From Turritopsis dohrnii (taxonomy: Eukaryota; Cnidaria; Hydrozoa; Anthoathecata; Oceaniidae), in assembly GCA_027922465.2 (NCBI GenBank), contig BQMF02000010.1, positions 1,240,001-1,304,000 on the forward strand: a stretch of DNA of 64,000 nucleotides, in the 5' to 3' direction. The notes below the pieces were generated by a model. The model did no database searches and had not been told where the DNA came from. It saw only the letters and a list, made by a program, of their open reading frames with translations. The position numbers and the translations under genes were made by a program. Below, piece after piece: positions 33,455-46,152 of the stretch; within the stretch, counting starts at the first letter, position 1; each line of letters opens with the position of its first letter.

Positions 33455-34601
33455 TCATGTACTGTCAATGTCAATACAAATTTCATCATTTACAATCTTA
33501 TTGTGGATTTTCTCAGCCTGTTTAACAACTAGTTTATCTAACATATGGTTAAAGTAAAAATTCAAAATTCTATCACGTATTCCAATCCATGCTGCTTTGT
33601 CAAATGGAATTCTATCGATAACAATCCCTTTATTAGTGTAGAAAATGAAATCGCACCATGTCTGGCAAGTCAATGCTAATTGCATTTGCACTTGGTCGTA
33701 GTAACTGTGATTTTTATTCAATAATACTTTATTCAAGTTTTCATCGTAAACTAAACATGAATTATTGGAAATGAAACAAATGCTTTTCGGATCAACATCT
33801 TTGAATTCTTCACTGCACTTAACTTCAATTATGCCAAATAAGCCATCAACTTGAGTTTTACCATCAGGAGATGCTCCCAACATGAAGTTGTTTTTATCAA
33901 TAACAAGACCTGATGGTTCGGTTAAAACATAATAGTCAAAAGATTTGAGATATTTCTCGTAAGAGCTTATGGCAATGGGCTCATAAAACTTTCCATGGTC
34001 TAATTTAATTTGTAATATGTTGCTTTTAGGTTTTGTTGGTGTTGTAAGAGAAACAGCGAGATTTTCAAGTCCTTTCACTGTTTTCACATTCTTCAGTTTG
34101 TTACAAAGCGAAGCTGTAAACCGATTTATACGATGCTCAAACCAAGTTGGACATGCAGCCTGCTCACGAGTTTCTCTCTCGATACGTACAATGTCTTCAT
34201 AGGTGACATGAAGAGCTTCTAAAAATTTTAGTTTTTCCAAACTTTTGATATCATTCAAATATGGTGTAACGTTAGTATCAGTCTCTGTAAATGGGAAATC
34301 TGGGTATGAGTATGTCCGTTGTAGTTCACTTTTGCTTGGTGGTGGTAAATTGGCATAAACTTGAAAATCAGGAGGAACTTTTAAATGTGGCATACTGTAC
34401 GTCGTTAATTTCTTAATGTCAATGTGAACTGCTGGATCATCGATATCGTCGGGTGTTAGACAAATTGAGTCCAAATCTAAAGAATAAAAACACAGTCAAA
34501 AAGTCAAACTTGATTAGGTACTCTATTTTTAGCTAGACATAAATATCTATGAATACATAGATGAAATACATACCCACATAATCAGATTCGTTTTCTGCCA
34601 T
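33455..34601 (-). CDS. YqaJ-family exonuclease of element B, two exons
   Basis: Exon 1 is 34601-34574 (MAENESDYV plus one base, donor GTATGT). Exon 2 is 34476-33455 (acceptor TTCTTTAG, continuing DLDSICLTPDD). The product is 349 residues. The YqaJ/lambda-exonuclease fold is marked by E~175 (GKFYEP), D~214 in GASPDGK, E~227 and K~229 in IIEVKC, and YYDQVQMQLA (~269-275). An acidic N-terminal region of ~90 residues precedes it. Unlike the partner gene in element A there is no SAP or SWIM domain. It converges on the transposase gene with a 238-bp gap. A role in end processing or repair during transposition is inference. Confidence 0.88.
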
Positions 34602-34799
34602 CATAACTTCCTATAATACTTTTTCCTTTGTTTTTTCTTTGTTCTTTTTATATATTTATCTTTTTCTGATTACTTTCAACATAATGCTTTCAAGTATTTA
34701 CCTTGTTAGCGCGCAATGTTTACATTCATTACAAACATTGCCTCGTTTTGAAAAAAAAAGTGCACTCCATGGCAGAGATTAATGAAAAGCCGTATAAGA

Positions 34800-35470
34800 C
34801 TAGCCGCCAAAACGGCGTCGCTTGCTGCCCATGTTTAGCATGCGTCCAGTTCACGAAAAATGAAATGAAGAATTGGCAATGATAAGTTTGCCCATGTTGT
34901 AGAGCTTGAAAAACTGATAAAAAAATGTTTCGCTACGATCAACTGTTGCAGAAATATCGTGTAATTTCGAAAAAGATGTGTCAAATTCGCCTTTCCCGTG
35001 TGCGAACCCCATGACGAAAATTTCAATTTGGGAATTGAAAACAGAAAATCTACGCATGTTGTAGAGCTCGAAAAAACTGATCAGAAAAGTGTATGGGATT
35101 GTTTCTCTACGATCAAGCGTTGCAAAGATGTGGTCAATTAGTGATTTTGATGACATCAAAGCCGCAGTACTAAATAAAATTTAGGCCCAAATGTTGCGTT
35201 ACCCCATCACCTGTATCGCGGGCTCTAAAAAACCTCAGTTACCCCTAATGGTTATCGAGATATTTCCCAAAAAAGTCATGTTCGATTAGGAATGCGATGC
35301 AATGGTTCCCCGTGAAAATAAAAATGAATGACGTCAAGTGATGACACGTGCTTTTAGAAGAATCGTGAAAAAAATGACTCTCCCCTCTACGTGGTTTTAC
35401 GTGCAACTAAGAAGAACTTGACCATATATTTCAACTAAATATGTATTACTCTCTAAGATAAAAACCGGAT
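34800..35470 (-). mobile_element. Diverged Helitron copy, 5' end not found
   Basis: The CTAG end with a mutated hairpin (GCCGCCAAAACGGC on the plus strand) starts right after element B and is preceded by A. The sequence then follows the family (CATGTTTAGCATGCG, GTAGAGCTTGAAAAACTGAT). The family's TC start could not be located, so the right boundary is approximate. Confidence 0.6.
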
Positions 35471-37129
35471 GCACAATCACGGATTATTATAATAAGACAG
35501 ATTGATCTGTTTTGATTTACATTCGTTGTTAATAAGGGAAGTTTTTGTTATGTACTCTCTGAATTAGCATAACTGATTGATTTGGTGTTGTTCTTCGCAA
35601 AAGAAGAAAGGGTTTCCTTCACCATGATGGTTGTGTGCATGTTTTGATAAAAATAAATCTTCAGTCTGGCTTTTAATAATGAATTTTCGCCTTTGCACTG
35701 AAATCACAGCTTCAATGCTTTCCAAACATTTAATTACCAATCATCGTATATACATTGTTATCAGCAAAAACAAACAAAACGTCCATGACATTGATATCAC
35801 TTTTTTTATCACTGTTTTTCACACGTTCATTTAAAATTTTTTGCAAAACTTTTTAGCACTTAAACAATTTATTTCCATCATTGAACATTTTGAATCATTT
35901 CATAAAAGCCATCAGAAAGCAAAAAGAACGTTACTGAAAACTAGTCTCTATTCTTAACTACCTTGGCTAGGCAAGAGAGTTCAATACTGAACTGCGGCTA
36001 TAAAAGTGAACGGAGAAGGAGAAGGAGGAGGAGGAGAAGGAGGAGAAGAACGAAAGTGCCGATTCTAACATATTTCGCCCTATGGGGAAATATATAATAA
36101 CACCACGTATTGTGACGTTTTCAAAACACAAACGTCAATATAATTAAAAATGAAATCACCAAACCTCTTATGACGCATAATATTCAAGTAAGGAAGACCG
36201 TGTGCGAATCATAAGTTCACAAATGCCGCTGACTTGATGCCTTAATCGGCTGCATCTCCTTTTTTTTTATTTCAACGCTTACTTTTTCTGTCGTCAATTA
36301 TTTTTTATTCTGTGTATCTGCATGTCGAACAGTTTCTTTTATCTTCTTAATCTTAAACAAGAGCCTCATGGCACAAACACGATTGTAAATCTTAATCTTC
36401 AATCGTACTGTATGCATATTTTGTTATCTCCATCATGTACAAAAATAATGTTCATCCACCAAAAATAAAAAATACATTTTTGCTTACCCACAGTTTTGGT
36501 CCCGCAAGTGCACATGGATATTCAACAGTTTTAAATTAAATAAGGAATTGCGGGAAGAATTATTAGCAATTATGTTCCGATATATATGACACCATATTAG
36601 CTGATCGTTATTGTAAAGAAAAACAACTATGTAGTGGAACATGGTTGTTTCCATTTTTAGTGACCTCTTGAATAAAGTTCATTGGTCGATAAGATGATCA
36701 CTGATGCAACCCATGTAACCAAGCATCATCGAGTAGACCACCCCTTATTGAATTACGTCATCATAAAGTCCACCCCATTATTGAAAAGAAATAGGAATGT
36801 TACGTGAACAACTTTTTTCGAATGAATAAACAGGTGCTGGTAAAATTGTGACTTTTGTTCAAATTTTCATTATCTTAGCAAAAAATAAGTTATAATTGGA
36901 TATCCGGATTTGGGCCAGAGATACGCAAATATATTATACATGTCTGTTTGGGCAGATGATATAGAACAAAAGCGGCATGTGCTTATTGTAAGATGAAAAT
37001 AGCCTATTAAAGTAAAAAAAAAAAGAGTTGAAAGAAGGCTAACAGTGATTGCCCCCGCAGCGAGCGTAAGCGAGCGAGGAGGCATAGTAGTTTCACGAGA
37101 TAGGCGAATGTCAGTTTCCGATTTTGTTC

Positions 37130-37167
<38 letters not shown>

Positions 37168-38383
37168 CCAACTTTCGTGTTGACGTTACACGGTGGAATA
37201 CAATTATTAGCTGACTTAGCTTTTTTTTCCGTTTCAAAGCATGGTACTGTAAGTGGGAGACAGAATGTTTTTCTCTTTCCTAATTTATTATTATATTATA
37301 CTATGTTATTTAGGAAGATCGTATGCTAAAATTGCTTAGACATTTTCGTGTTACTTTTGTGTTGTTTTAGTGAAGTGAGCGACAAGGATTTTGAAGCCCA
37401 GCTTGATATCCGAAATTTTGCCAACCATACATTTTATTTTTGTATATATTTTAACTCTAAATTTTTCTTTCAATAATTTTGTTTAATGCACTGATTTTTG
37501 GCGGATTTTTTGGATTTCTGTGTATACAAGAAAGCCATGTTACAAATTTTCGTTCTTCGTGTTTTTCTTCTTTGACTGTCTTCCAAACCTAGTGTGGTCA
37601 TGATCAATATAACCTATATATATATTTTTCTTGGTTTTTTTTTATGTAAACTTTGGCTATTTTTTGTTTTAAATCAAAGTTTGAAACGCAATGGATTTTT
37701 CGCTTTAATTTTTTTTTTTTGAAAAAGTTTTTTTTGTTAATGTATAGCTTGCTGTCTGTATAAATTGGAACGCTTGAGCGCGGGGGCATTTTTAGCTAAA
37801 GCTACATGCTAGTATACAAGTTATATTTTTAATCTTTTCATTTGTTTATGTTTTGTCATCATACTCATTAACACCCTCCTCCATATTTGAACAAGCATTT
37901 TCAAACAGCCCTAGGTTCCTTAAATACCAATGTTAACACGCCCATGATAAACGCGACTCATAAGTATAAGTCGGGTCCACATGGTATCATCTTTACACAT
38001 ATAAGACGCAAATGAAAGTTAAAGTTTTTTTACTCAAAGAATACATCAGTATATTAACATAACCATAAAAATACTTCTAATAAACTCTTCATATTGTGAG
38101 ACATTTCGTTTGAGATGTTTTTCTTTAAAAACTTTGTCAAAGTCGTATATTTTAAATAACAAGGAAAGCCCTTAAATGAAGCAACATAATGTAATAGGAG
38201 TCAACAAAATCTATATGATCAATCAAGATTTCAAAACAAAATTTCAAGGTTTCAAGAACAAAAGACTCTTTACATGTTAAACATTAAAAGAGGAAACATA
38301 CACATGCATTATTCCTGTTCATGACAACTGCCGAGTTTTCATCTTTCAAGAATGCTTCAGTGAGTTGGTTGTCATCATCAACA
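35471..38383. other. Gene-poor AT-rich stretch with simple repeats
   Basis: Contains a purine-rich GGA/GAA tract (36014-36050) and a (CAT)n tract (37132-37165) that creates false His or Asp runs. A GC-rich palindromic patch at 37055-37080 has a partner near 37775-37790 (TGCCCCCGC at both, inverted), which may mark a degraded element. A word block at 36188-36250 (AAGACCG...GCGAATCATAAG...AATCGGCTGCAT) recurs at 54500-54570. No coding region is supported. Confidence 0.45.
37132..37165. repeat. (CAT)n microsatellite
   Basis: About 11 tandem CAT units. Any His-rich or Asp-rich frame across it is an artefact. Confidence 0.95.
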
Positions 38384-39439
38384 TTAACATTCATTTTTTT
38401 GTGCGTATTCTTTTATTTGATCAGTGTATACGTTAACCTCATGGTCGGCAAAGATCAACTTGAAATTTCGAACAGCAGTAAGTGCAGAGTATCGACAACT
38501 TGTATGACAACTACTACATTTGTAAAAATTGGTTTGATTAACAGGATTTGCAACTTTACCACACTTACAACGCAGCTGGATAGCATTGGAATTGCACCCA
38601 ATGACCGGAAACTGGATAGTAGTGTACAGTTGGAAATGCGGTTTCTTTTTTCCCAATTTCACTGCTGCTGGTTTGAACACAGTCGATGAAACTGAATTCA
38701 ATACTAATTCTTTGTTTCCATTAATTTCCACTTCACGAATCAGAATATTGATCACATCATAAACCCCACTTGATTTAACTACATCTATAGATTCGCCCCA
38801 GAGAATCAACGTCATCAAAGCTGTACTGTCATTGAAATAAACTTCTTTCTTGCTCGATGAAAATAAATGCATTGATGCAGCGTAACAGTTGTCGACAGAT
38901 ATGTAACCAGTCACAGACACCATCTGCCTATCATAGCCATTTTGAAGTATGTCTTGCACGCTTACTTGTTTAGATCGAGAAGGCTCATACGGCTTGTAAT
39001 CAAAATTTGTTTTCTCAAGGTTGATAACGGATGATTTACGGTTAAGCTCAATATCTGTAATGTTGTTATTGTGGTAATTAGCTTTTCTTTTGAAACCTGA
39101 TATCCTCACTGGTGATTTTTGTTGACATGCCAGATCCAGGGACTTCTTGGCATCAATAGTGAATGACACCCCATTAAATACCTCGTCCTTCGTTTGTAGA
39201 TTAAAATTGAAATATTGTGTGTCCGATTTTCGGGACTTTTTTATTGGCGATATGTTATGCACGTAGCTGACTATTTCTAAAATGCAAGAAAATAACTAAA
39301 TGAAAACACATCACAGAGTGCTAATAAATTTTGTTTTCATCCATAGAATTGTTAGCCCAGTTTTTTCCTAAATTCTTTTTGATAAGTAACTGAACATACC
39401 TTTTACAGTGCTATTTTTCTCTTTCGAAGATGAAGCCAT
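38384..39439 (-). CDS. RPA-like single-stranded DNA-binding protein, two exons
   Basis: Exon 1 is 39439-39400 (MASSSKEKNSTVK plus G, donor GTATGT). Exon 2 is 39276-38384 (acceptor GCATTTTAG). The phases join as E-I-V-S-Y, giving 310 residues. Residues ~120-230 look like an OB fold (DRQMVSVTGYIS, STALMTLILWGE, ELVLNSVSST). A zinc ribbon follows (C250, C252, C267, C270: RCKCGK ... YKCSSC), the arrangement of the large RPA subunit's C-terminal OB fold. It lacks the other RPA70 domains. It lies about 1.5 kb downstream of the Helentron on the same strand. Animal Helitrons are known to carry RPA-like genes, so it may be Helentron cargo, but a free-standing gene cannot be excluded. Confidence 0.78.
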
Positions 39440-39953
39440 TATTAACACTTACACACTACCACGCCAGTTCTTGAAAGGGAACCACATGCTTTGTTGGTTC
39501 TAATTTATAGAGAGCGCCATGGAACATTAGGAAGCAACATGGAGCACATGGGAGACAACGGGGGTATCAAATCTCATAATAGATCACTATTCTTCAAATA
39601 CTAAAGACTCAATACACAAAACGCAGTCCCCCCGTTTATAGAACAAAGAAAACAATTGTTTTGTCATTAGAGAGGGGGTAAAAAAAACTTATAATCAAAT
39701 CCAAATATTGGAATTTCTTTTGTATATATTTTTGCGTTACCCCCGTTTTTTGCATAAGTTGCTGTGCTGCCGAATAAGATTGCACCGGCCAATCAGAAAT
39801 CCGTTCACTCCTACACGCGAGTACTGTACAGAGTGGAAACCGGCCAACTTTCTGAAGGTTTTCGTCGCGACATTTTTCACCTAGTGGAAAACCGCCTTTA
39901 GTGAAAGATGGTATCTTTTTGTGATCATTATCATTCTTGGTGGTTAATGAGTG

Positions 39954-39984
<31 letters not shown>

Positions 39985-40599
39985 ATGACTGCAATTATAT
40001 ATATATGACAGATAATTTTTATCAAAATCACTAAAATGAAATAAATATCAGTGGCCACCAATAACTACAGTGACTATAAAATATTTTCTAATGAAGCAAC
40101 ACAAACGTTTTTATATAATGTCTTTTAGATTTGCAAAAAGTTTCTTCTTTCATTGTCTCCATTGTTCAAAGTTCTCCATAGTTCAATTTCACTACATTTG
40201 ATGCTTTAAACGGTAATTTAAGATTTGAAACAGCAATTTATGACCAGGCACAACGGCTTGTCAGTTTATTATGAAATTGCTTTTGACAGGATACTGCCTT
40301 TAAAATCCCCAATGTTGAAAATCTATTTTCTCCAGATCAGCAATTTAAGCTTTTAGTTGATTCTCTATTGGTATAATTATGTTGACAGATATCTAGCATT
40401 GATGTCATTTTTGCGTCAATATTCAGGTATGATGATCTATACGATAAACAAATTCTTCATTCTTCATCACACCCTTATACCCAACTATCAGCATTATCGA
40501 ATATAAGTTGAACTTTAAAATTAAATCTCCATATTTCTTCCAACAATATAGGTCTATTTCATTAATCCATTCGTTTCGTTTTCACTTTTGTTAAAGTTA
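39440..40599. other. No gene; 30-G homopolymer at 39953-39982
   Basis: An uninterrupted run of 30 G sits in otherwise AT-rich DNA. The only long frame here is the poly-Pro artefact of this run. Two similar ATTCTTCATTCTTCATCAC words occur at 40453 and 40659. Confidence 0.5.
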
Positions 40600-40908
40600 A
40601 TTGTATAAAATGTCAAATGAACATTCAGGACCTTTCAACAATCAAACAGCATACAAATCCTTCATTCTTCATCACATCCTTGTACCCAGTATATATATAT
40701 ATATATACAAAATATATATTGTATATTTTCCAGGCAAGATAATATAATTAAAAAAACTATAAAATATGGTATATAAAAAATTATTTTGCATATTGTTAGA
40801 AAAACAAGATAATATTAACACCACTAAAAGCATTATAATATAAACCACCCTGATGGATCCCCACCCACCCCGTCTTATAAATCTTGAATAAGGCATTGTC
40901 TTGCCCAA

Positions 40909-41379
40909 TTATTTTCGTATTAGTGAAACTTTCACAGCATCATGGTCACTAAAAAAAACACTTTTCACTTCTACAAGTAAATTAAAGTGTGCAGCCAGAG
41001 ATTTTTTAATGTAGACATGATCAAGTATTGAACCTGCAAGATGTGTTGGTTCTAAAACAGCCTGATCATATTCACTCAAAATTTGTTCTAAAGTATGATT
41101 AGGCTTTAGATTAAAATCCCCTGCAATTATGTCAACATTATTGGATGTTGTAAAAAATCTGTCTTGAGGATTATTATTGCATGTAACATCAAAATTATTG
41201 ATTGACATCTCTACCTCATTTCCTTCTCTTGTTAATTGTGTTTCTGTACATAGTATCAAATCATTTGCTGTTAAATTTCTGTCTGAATTCAAGTCAATTG
41301 CATGCTTTTTCAGAGATCTCACATTACAGTTAATTAACAAATGACAATACAGTTTTTTCTGATGTTGGTATTTCTTCAA
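40909..41379 (-). pseudogene. Helentron endonuclease domain (EEP fold), internally deleted
   Basis: 156 codons. Motifs in order are NCNVRSLKKHA, DLILCTETQLT, DIIAGDFNLKPN, GSILDHVYIKK and SDHDAVKVS, which supply the Asn, Glu, Asp-Asn, Asp and Asp-His catalytic positions of exonuclease-endonuclease-phosphatase enzymes. Between CNNNPQDRFF and TTSNNVDIIAGDFN the central strands expected (a G..I..k...F and an LYR block) are absent, indicating an internal deletion. It sits just after the helicase in another frame. Confidence 0.75.
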
Positions 41380-44300
41380 TGTTTATACTCATGATTTTCT
41401 CTTAAGTACTCATACTCTTGTTGTGCTTTCTTATCAACTGTAATGGCTTTTGCATTAAATTTTCCAATTAGAAATAAGCCTTCAAGAGAAGTAACTCTAG
41501 ATAGGGCAACATACATTTGGCCACTATTAAATGCCCTTTGTTTCAACAAATCAAAGCTTATAACAACTTGCTTTAAGCTCAAGCCTTGGACTTTGTGAAC
41601 AGTACATTCCCAGGAAAGCATCAGAGGAAATTGAGTTCGTTTGACCACTGGTGAAGAAAGTTTCTTCTCATTTGTTCTAATCTCTGTGGTAACTCTTTCA
41701 ATTGGCACTGCGTGAAGGTCTTGTGCAAGTTTATCAGCAAGGATTTTGTTTTTTCCTACACTTGGATTTTCGAAAACTACGTAAATGATTTTGACAAAAT
41801 TATTTTCCTCCACAATATGTGCTATTGTACCTATTTGGCCATTGATCAGTTTGTCTGTTATGTCAATATTGGAGGTTATCATCATCTTTGCACCTACCTT
41901 TAGATTTAACTGAAATGCTAAACCACCTGTCTTTGCCTGGCTTAAATTTTGAATTCTGTCGTACACATTGTTTGGAATACCTTTAGGAACTTGATCAATT
42001 GCTTCTATTGTTATCAAAGAATCATCTAAATTGTTCAGCATTTTAGTATTATGCATCCTAGCTGGTTTGTTTTCTGCAAATATGTGCAGGGCACTGATTG
42101 GGTAGTTTTTATCATGTTCATCAATAAATCGTGAGCAAAGGATATTGTTATCTTGAGTTGACAGTGCACCAAGCCTGACATTGTTTAAAAGGTCAATGAG
42201 TGTTATATCACCTTTTTGTCGCATAATCTCAGTTAACTCACACATTCAAAAATTTCTCCATAAAGGATATATATTGTATAATTCATCATAGAATTCAGAA
42301 AAGATGGGTTTCTGCATTACTGGAGGTAACTGATATAAATCACCCACTAAAGTCATTGTCAAGCCAGCAAATGGTTTAGAATAATCAGAGACGCAGCCAA
42401 AAATTTCAATAAGTCGTTGATGTACATAGAGGAGAAGTTTATTTGATACCATTGAAATTTCATCTATGATTATTGCCTTAACATCAGCTAATTCTTGTCT
42501 CAATTTACATCTCCTTTTATCAGAAAGCTTATTCAAAGTTAAGCCATGAGAATCAACTGAGATCCCTAATGCTGAATGTATAGTAGTACCATTAATATTA
42601 ATTGCAGCAACACCTGTGGGTGCAAGCAATAGTAACTTAGGTCTTTCAATACATTGAGATCCATATGATAAGGTTTTACTGACTCAGGCGGTGATTGTTT
42701 TAATCAAATGGCTTTTACCTGTGCCAGCTCCCCCTGTTATGAACAAGTAAAGTGGAGGATTTTTCAATGGCTTGTCTGCTGACAAATTTTTAACATACAA
42801 CCTTGCCCATTTATTGACTAAATCAAACACAAAACGCTGCTTTTCGTTCAAAGAACGTATAAGCTCATTTATATCATGATCAGGCAGAAAATTTATTCTA
42901 GCAGGAGTATGTAAAGGAGCTGAGGTTGATTGGTTGTTATTGGGATCCGTAGCTGTTTCACCTTCATAATCATCATCAATGATTATTTCTTCCTCTACAT
43001 TATCATTTTCTTGCTGTGCAAAATTATCTGTACGCGGTGCAAAATCAGCATTCATCAAAACAGTGTCAACTAAATCTCCCCAAGGTTCAAAGCTTCTTTT
43101 ATTTGTATTAACAATGTGCAAGACTTCATCTTCATTAAGCTTTGTAATATAAGAGTTGCCATTACCAAGTAAATCCAATTCTTTACGAAAAGGAAGAAAT
43201 AGCATTAGTAAATGGTGAGCATAGGCTTCTGGTTTGTTCATTGGGTTGGGGGAATGATAACGCACAACACGCTTTTTGTTTCTTCTCCTTAACTTTTCTT
43301 TGGAAGACATCAAGGGTACTGATTTTGGTAACAACAAAAATGGATCACATTCCGAATCATCATCTAACAAAACTTCTGGTTGAAAATCATTGTTTGAATC
43401 CGTTTTTTTACTTTTATCTAACACATAGTATGCTAGAAACTCGGCATAACAAATATTATCTAGCATCCTTATCTTCCCACTTTTAAAAGTTAAATTGGGC
43501 CTGTCTATATAACGATCAAGACTATTGCGTTTGAAAACATCAATACTGTCCACAGGCAATTCTGCTAATTCTTCTTGGGATTTACAGACCCTGTAACGTT
43601 TATCAGGGAAATTAGTATTTGCAAAACCTACCCCAGGAAAACATTTTCTCAACCACAATTCAGGCATTATTTGGTAGACTGCCTCCTGTAACGATACTTG
43701 GCGGTGAGATAAAAATGCAAGGGCAAGTTTCTTCATACGCTCTTTCAGATTTAAATTTTCTGACTCTTCTGAAATTCTTCTCATGGCAAGAGAAGATTCT
43801 GTTTCGGTTTTGGAGAAATATGAGCACATATACGAAACAGCTCTATAATAATTATAAACTGGTTGAATATCCAAATTTGCCTTCCAAGATAACAAACCAT
43901 CAGGAAAGTAATTATTTACAAAACACGAATTAGGGGGACGATAATAATGGATTTCAAAATCTTCATTAGATGAAATTGCTAAAACCCTATAATAATCATC
44001 TTCTTCAATGCCTAATACTTTTAAAACAGCTGCTATTGATTTATCACCCTGGAAATTAGATTTGCTAGGATCTAAATATTCATCTATGTATAACTTAACT
44101 TTTTTCAAAATTTTACTCCTTTCAGATAAAATTGAAAGCTTTTCCGAATAGGGCAAGTTAACATGTAAAGGAATTGCTACAATAGTTTTTGCTGTAAAAA
44201 ATCTACCAAAGTTAAACCTGCATGGTATGTTTTTGTACTTTCTACATGAATTTGAATGTTTGTGAATTTGGAACTGAGAAACAAGTTCATACAATTTGGG

Positions 44301-45555
44301 TTCTGTAACTGGGTCAGGAAGATCAGCTCGGATAGCAAGATCAATGAAATTAACATATGTGTCAATATTTTCCTTTCTGAGAGATGGAGGATTTAAAATC
44401 CAAAGAAATGCATGTATGTGAGGAGATCCCCTGAATTGAAATTCAACTTTGATGACATAGTTAAGAACTTGCCCTATTGGGCTATTTTTGTGAAATAAAA
44501 TTTCCTTGAAAAAGCATTCAACACGATATTGAAAATGTCTTGCCGTCAACACTGGATTTTGGTTCAAAGTGTTGCACCTTCTGAAGTAATCTAAATCCTT
44601 GATATTAACATCAATTTTGTTCAACCTAGCAATAATTACAACTAATTCATCCCATCTTAAATCGGCACATGATAGTGTTAAAAAATAAGTCGGTAATCCT
44701 AATTGTTTTACCATTGCTAACACATCATAGAGAAATTGTTTCCAATAGGCAGGAGTCCCTTTAATTGATGCCATAAATTGATAACCTTGGTCTTCACAAA
44801 TGAAGGAGCGGACAGCTTCTTTAAAGTTACTTTGCAGTTGACCTGCTGTTATGTTCCCTTTAACTTTAGTGGTAGCTATATTGATCTGGTTAAATAAGTT
44901 AGACTGTTGTAAAATATAGTTAGCAAAAAATATGTAATCTGCATTGGATGAAAATCTCTGTGTAAAGTTTAATAACCGTTGGTTAAAGTATTTGGTGGGT
45001 GTCAAGTGGATTGGCCTAGGGGCTTGAAATCCAAATTTTCCACTAGGAAAAACAAATGGAAATGCTAATTCTTCTACAAATTGATCAGTTAGAAAAGCTT
45101 GGGGTTTTCTATTTTCACCTGGTGCAATGTCTAAAATTTCTTCATGTGGGCAGTAAAAATTTGGCACAACACACATCTCATCACTGCTTGCACAATTATT
45201 ATTCAATGGGTTCTCCATTTCCATGTTATCATCTACCTCAATGGTAAGGGTGATTTCATTTTGATCAGCAAGAGCATCGGCATCGGATATACAAAGTAAA
45301 TCTTGAGTTATGTGATCAACATTTATCAAAATATCAGAATAAAAACAGTTATGAATTTTTAAATAGTTAAGAGCATCATTTATAGCTTCTGGACGGACAC
45401 TTTCAAAAAGTACATGGCCCCTATAGGAAAGTTTCCTCTTTAATTTCACAAATAGCAAACCACTACTATCAGTGCCATGAGGAAGACAATTATTGATAGC
45501 TTCAGCCTGTACTGGTATGTTACAAATTGCACCTTTAATTTTTGGCTGCTGTCCT
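41376..45555 (-). pseudogene. Helentron Rep-helicase with two in-frame stops
   Basis: Rolling-circle initiator fused to a helicase. The frame from about 45555 reads KGQQPKIKGAICNIPVQ. It continues through a Helitron_like_N domain (LPTYFLTLSCADLRWDEL), the HUH motif (RGSPHIHAFLWI) and the tyrosine motif (YNYYRAVSYMCSYFSK). Pif1 helicase follows: NEKQRFVF and Walker A GGAGTGKSH, then TGA near 42682, then LLLAPTGVAAININGTTIH, IIIDEISMV and LVGDLYQLPP, then TGA near 42244. The end is NNVRLGALS, LSWECTVHKVQGLSL and YVALSRVTSLEGL. Both stops lie in an otherwise continuous frame, so the lesions are recent point changes. Confidence 0.88.
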
Positions 45556-46152
45556 TTAAAATTTTTTAAATAAAATTCTTTTAGATATTAAAACTTGTTC
45601 CAGTCTATTTAGCAAACAAATTTCAGGAGGAAGATCAATGACTTCCAGTTTATTCCAGACAGATTGACTAATTTTTTTCAAGTACTTGTCACAAGTTATA
45701 CAAATGTATTCATGAGAATCAAAACTTAAAACTTTTGTAAATACAGCATCATCAATATTTTTGTAATCATGTTTATATAAAATCTTAACTGTTTTTCGAT
45801 ATGAAGCTCTATTGCAAATTACACATATAAAAAAAGGACCTTCCTGTATAGCTTCATTAAATTTTGCAACTCTACTAGTATCACTTTCACATTTCCTTTT
45901 AGTTTTACTCTGCTTTTTAGAAATTTTGCCTTTTCTTTTTCGATCGTTTTCCTTGTAAGTACTAGTTTGCCTACGTTTATGATCTTTTTCCTTGGCCTCA
46001 GCAGTGCATTTTCTAGCACGGCTTAGGATCTGAGAATACTGGATGGCAAAATCAATTTCTTTGCTTTCATTTGCAATGCTTACATACTGAATTTCATATT
46101 GAACATTTTGGTCACCCTCATCTATATAGGTAGTGAAAATATATAACTCCAA
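45556..46152 (-). pseudogene. Helentron DUF6570-like cysteine-rich region
   Basis: 198 codons. A Lys/Arg-rich stretch (AKEKDHKRRQTSTYK ... KGKISKKQSKTKRK) is followed by FICVICNRASYRKTV and YICITCDKYLKK, two CxxC pairs. It ends VWNKLEVIDLPPEICLLNRL and LISKRILFKK. This segment normally leads straight into the Rep N-terminus (KGQQPKIKGAICNIP), but here an indel in an A/T run at about 45555 puts them out of frame. Confidence 0.75.

Larger units (their letters stand above)
31624..34793. mobile_element. ISL2EU/Harbinger-like DNA transposon B (3.2 kb, apparently intact)
   Basis: TIRs ACGGCTTTTCATTAAT lie at 31624 and, inverted, end at 34793. AT is duplicated at 31622-31623 and 34794-34795. Two convergent genes fill it: a THAP-DDE transposase (+) and a two-exon YqaJ exonuclease (-). 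Both frames are open and the catalytic residues are present. It sits between two stretches of the Helitron-related repeat, so that DNA is probably its target. Confidence 0.88.

Noticed and set aside
37007..37329. Frames with long His or Asp runs
   Set aside because: Artefacts of the (CAT)n microsatellite on both strands.
37052..37790. Inverted TGCCCCCGC words considered as a transposon
   Set aside because: Only about 9 bp match, with no target duplication found; mentioned in the spacer entry only.
39636..40061. Minus-strand frame with a poly-proline run
   Set aside because: Created by the 30-G homopolymer; no motif and no supporting context.
41376..45458. TGA codons in the Helentron read as evidence for stop-codon reassignment
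   Set aside because: TGA, TAA and TAG all terminate other good frames here (RING, YqaJ, P450), and the element has frameshifts as well, so simple decay explains it.
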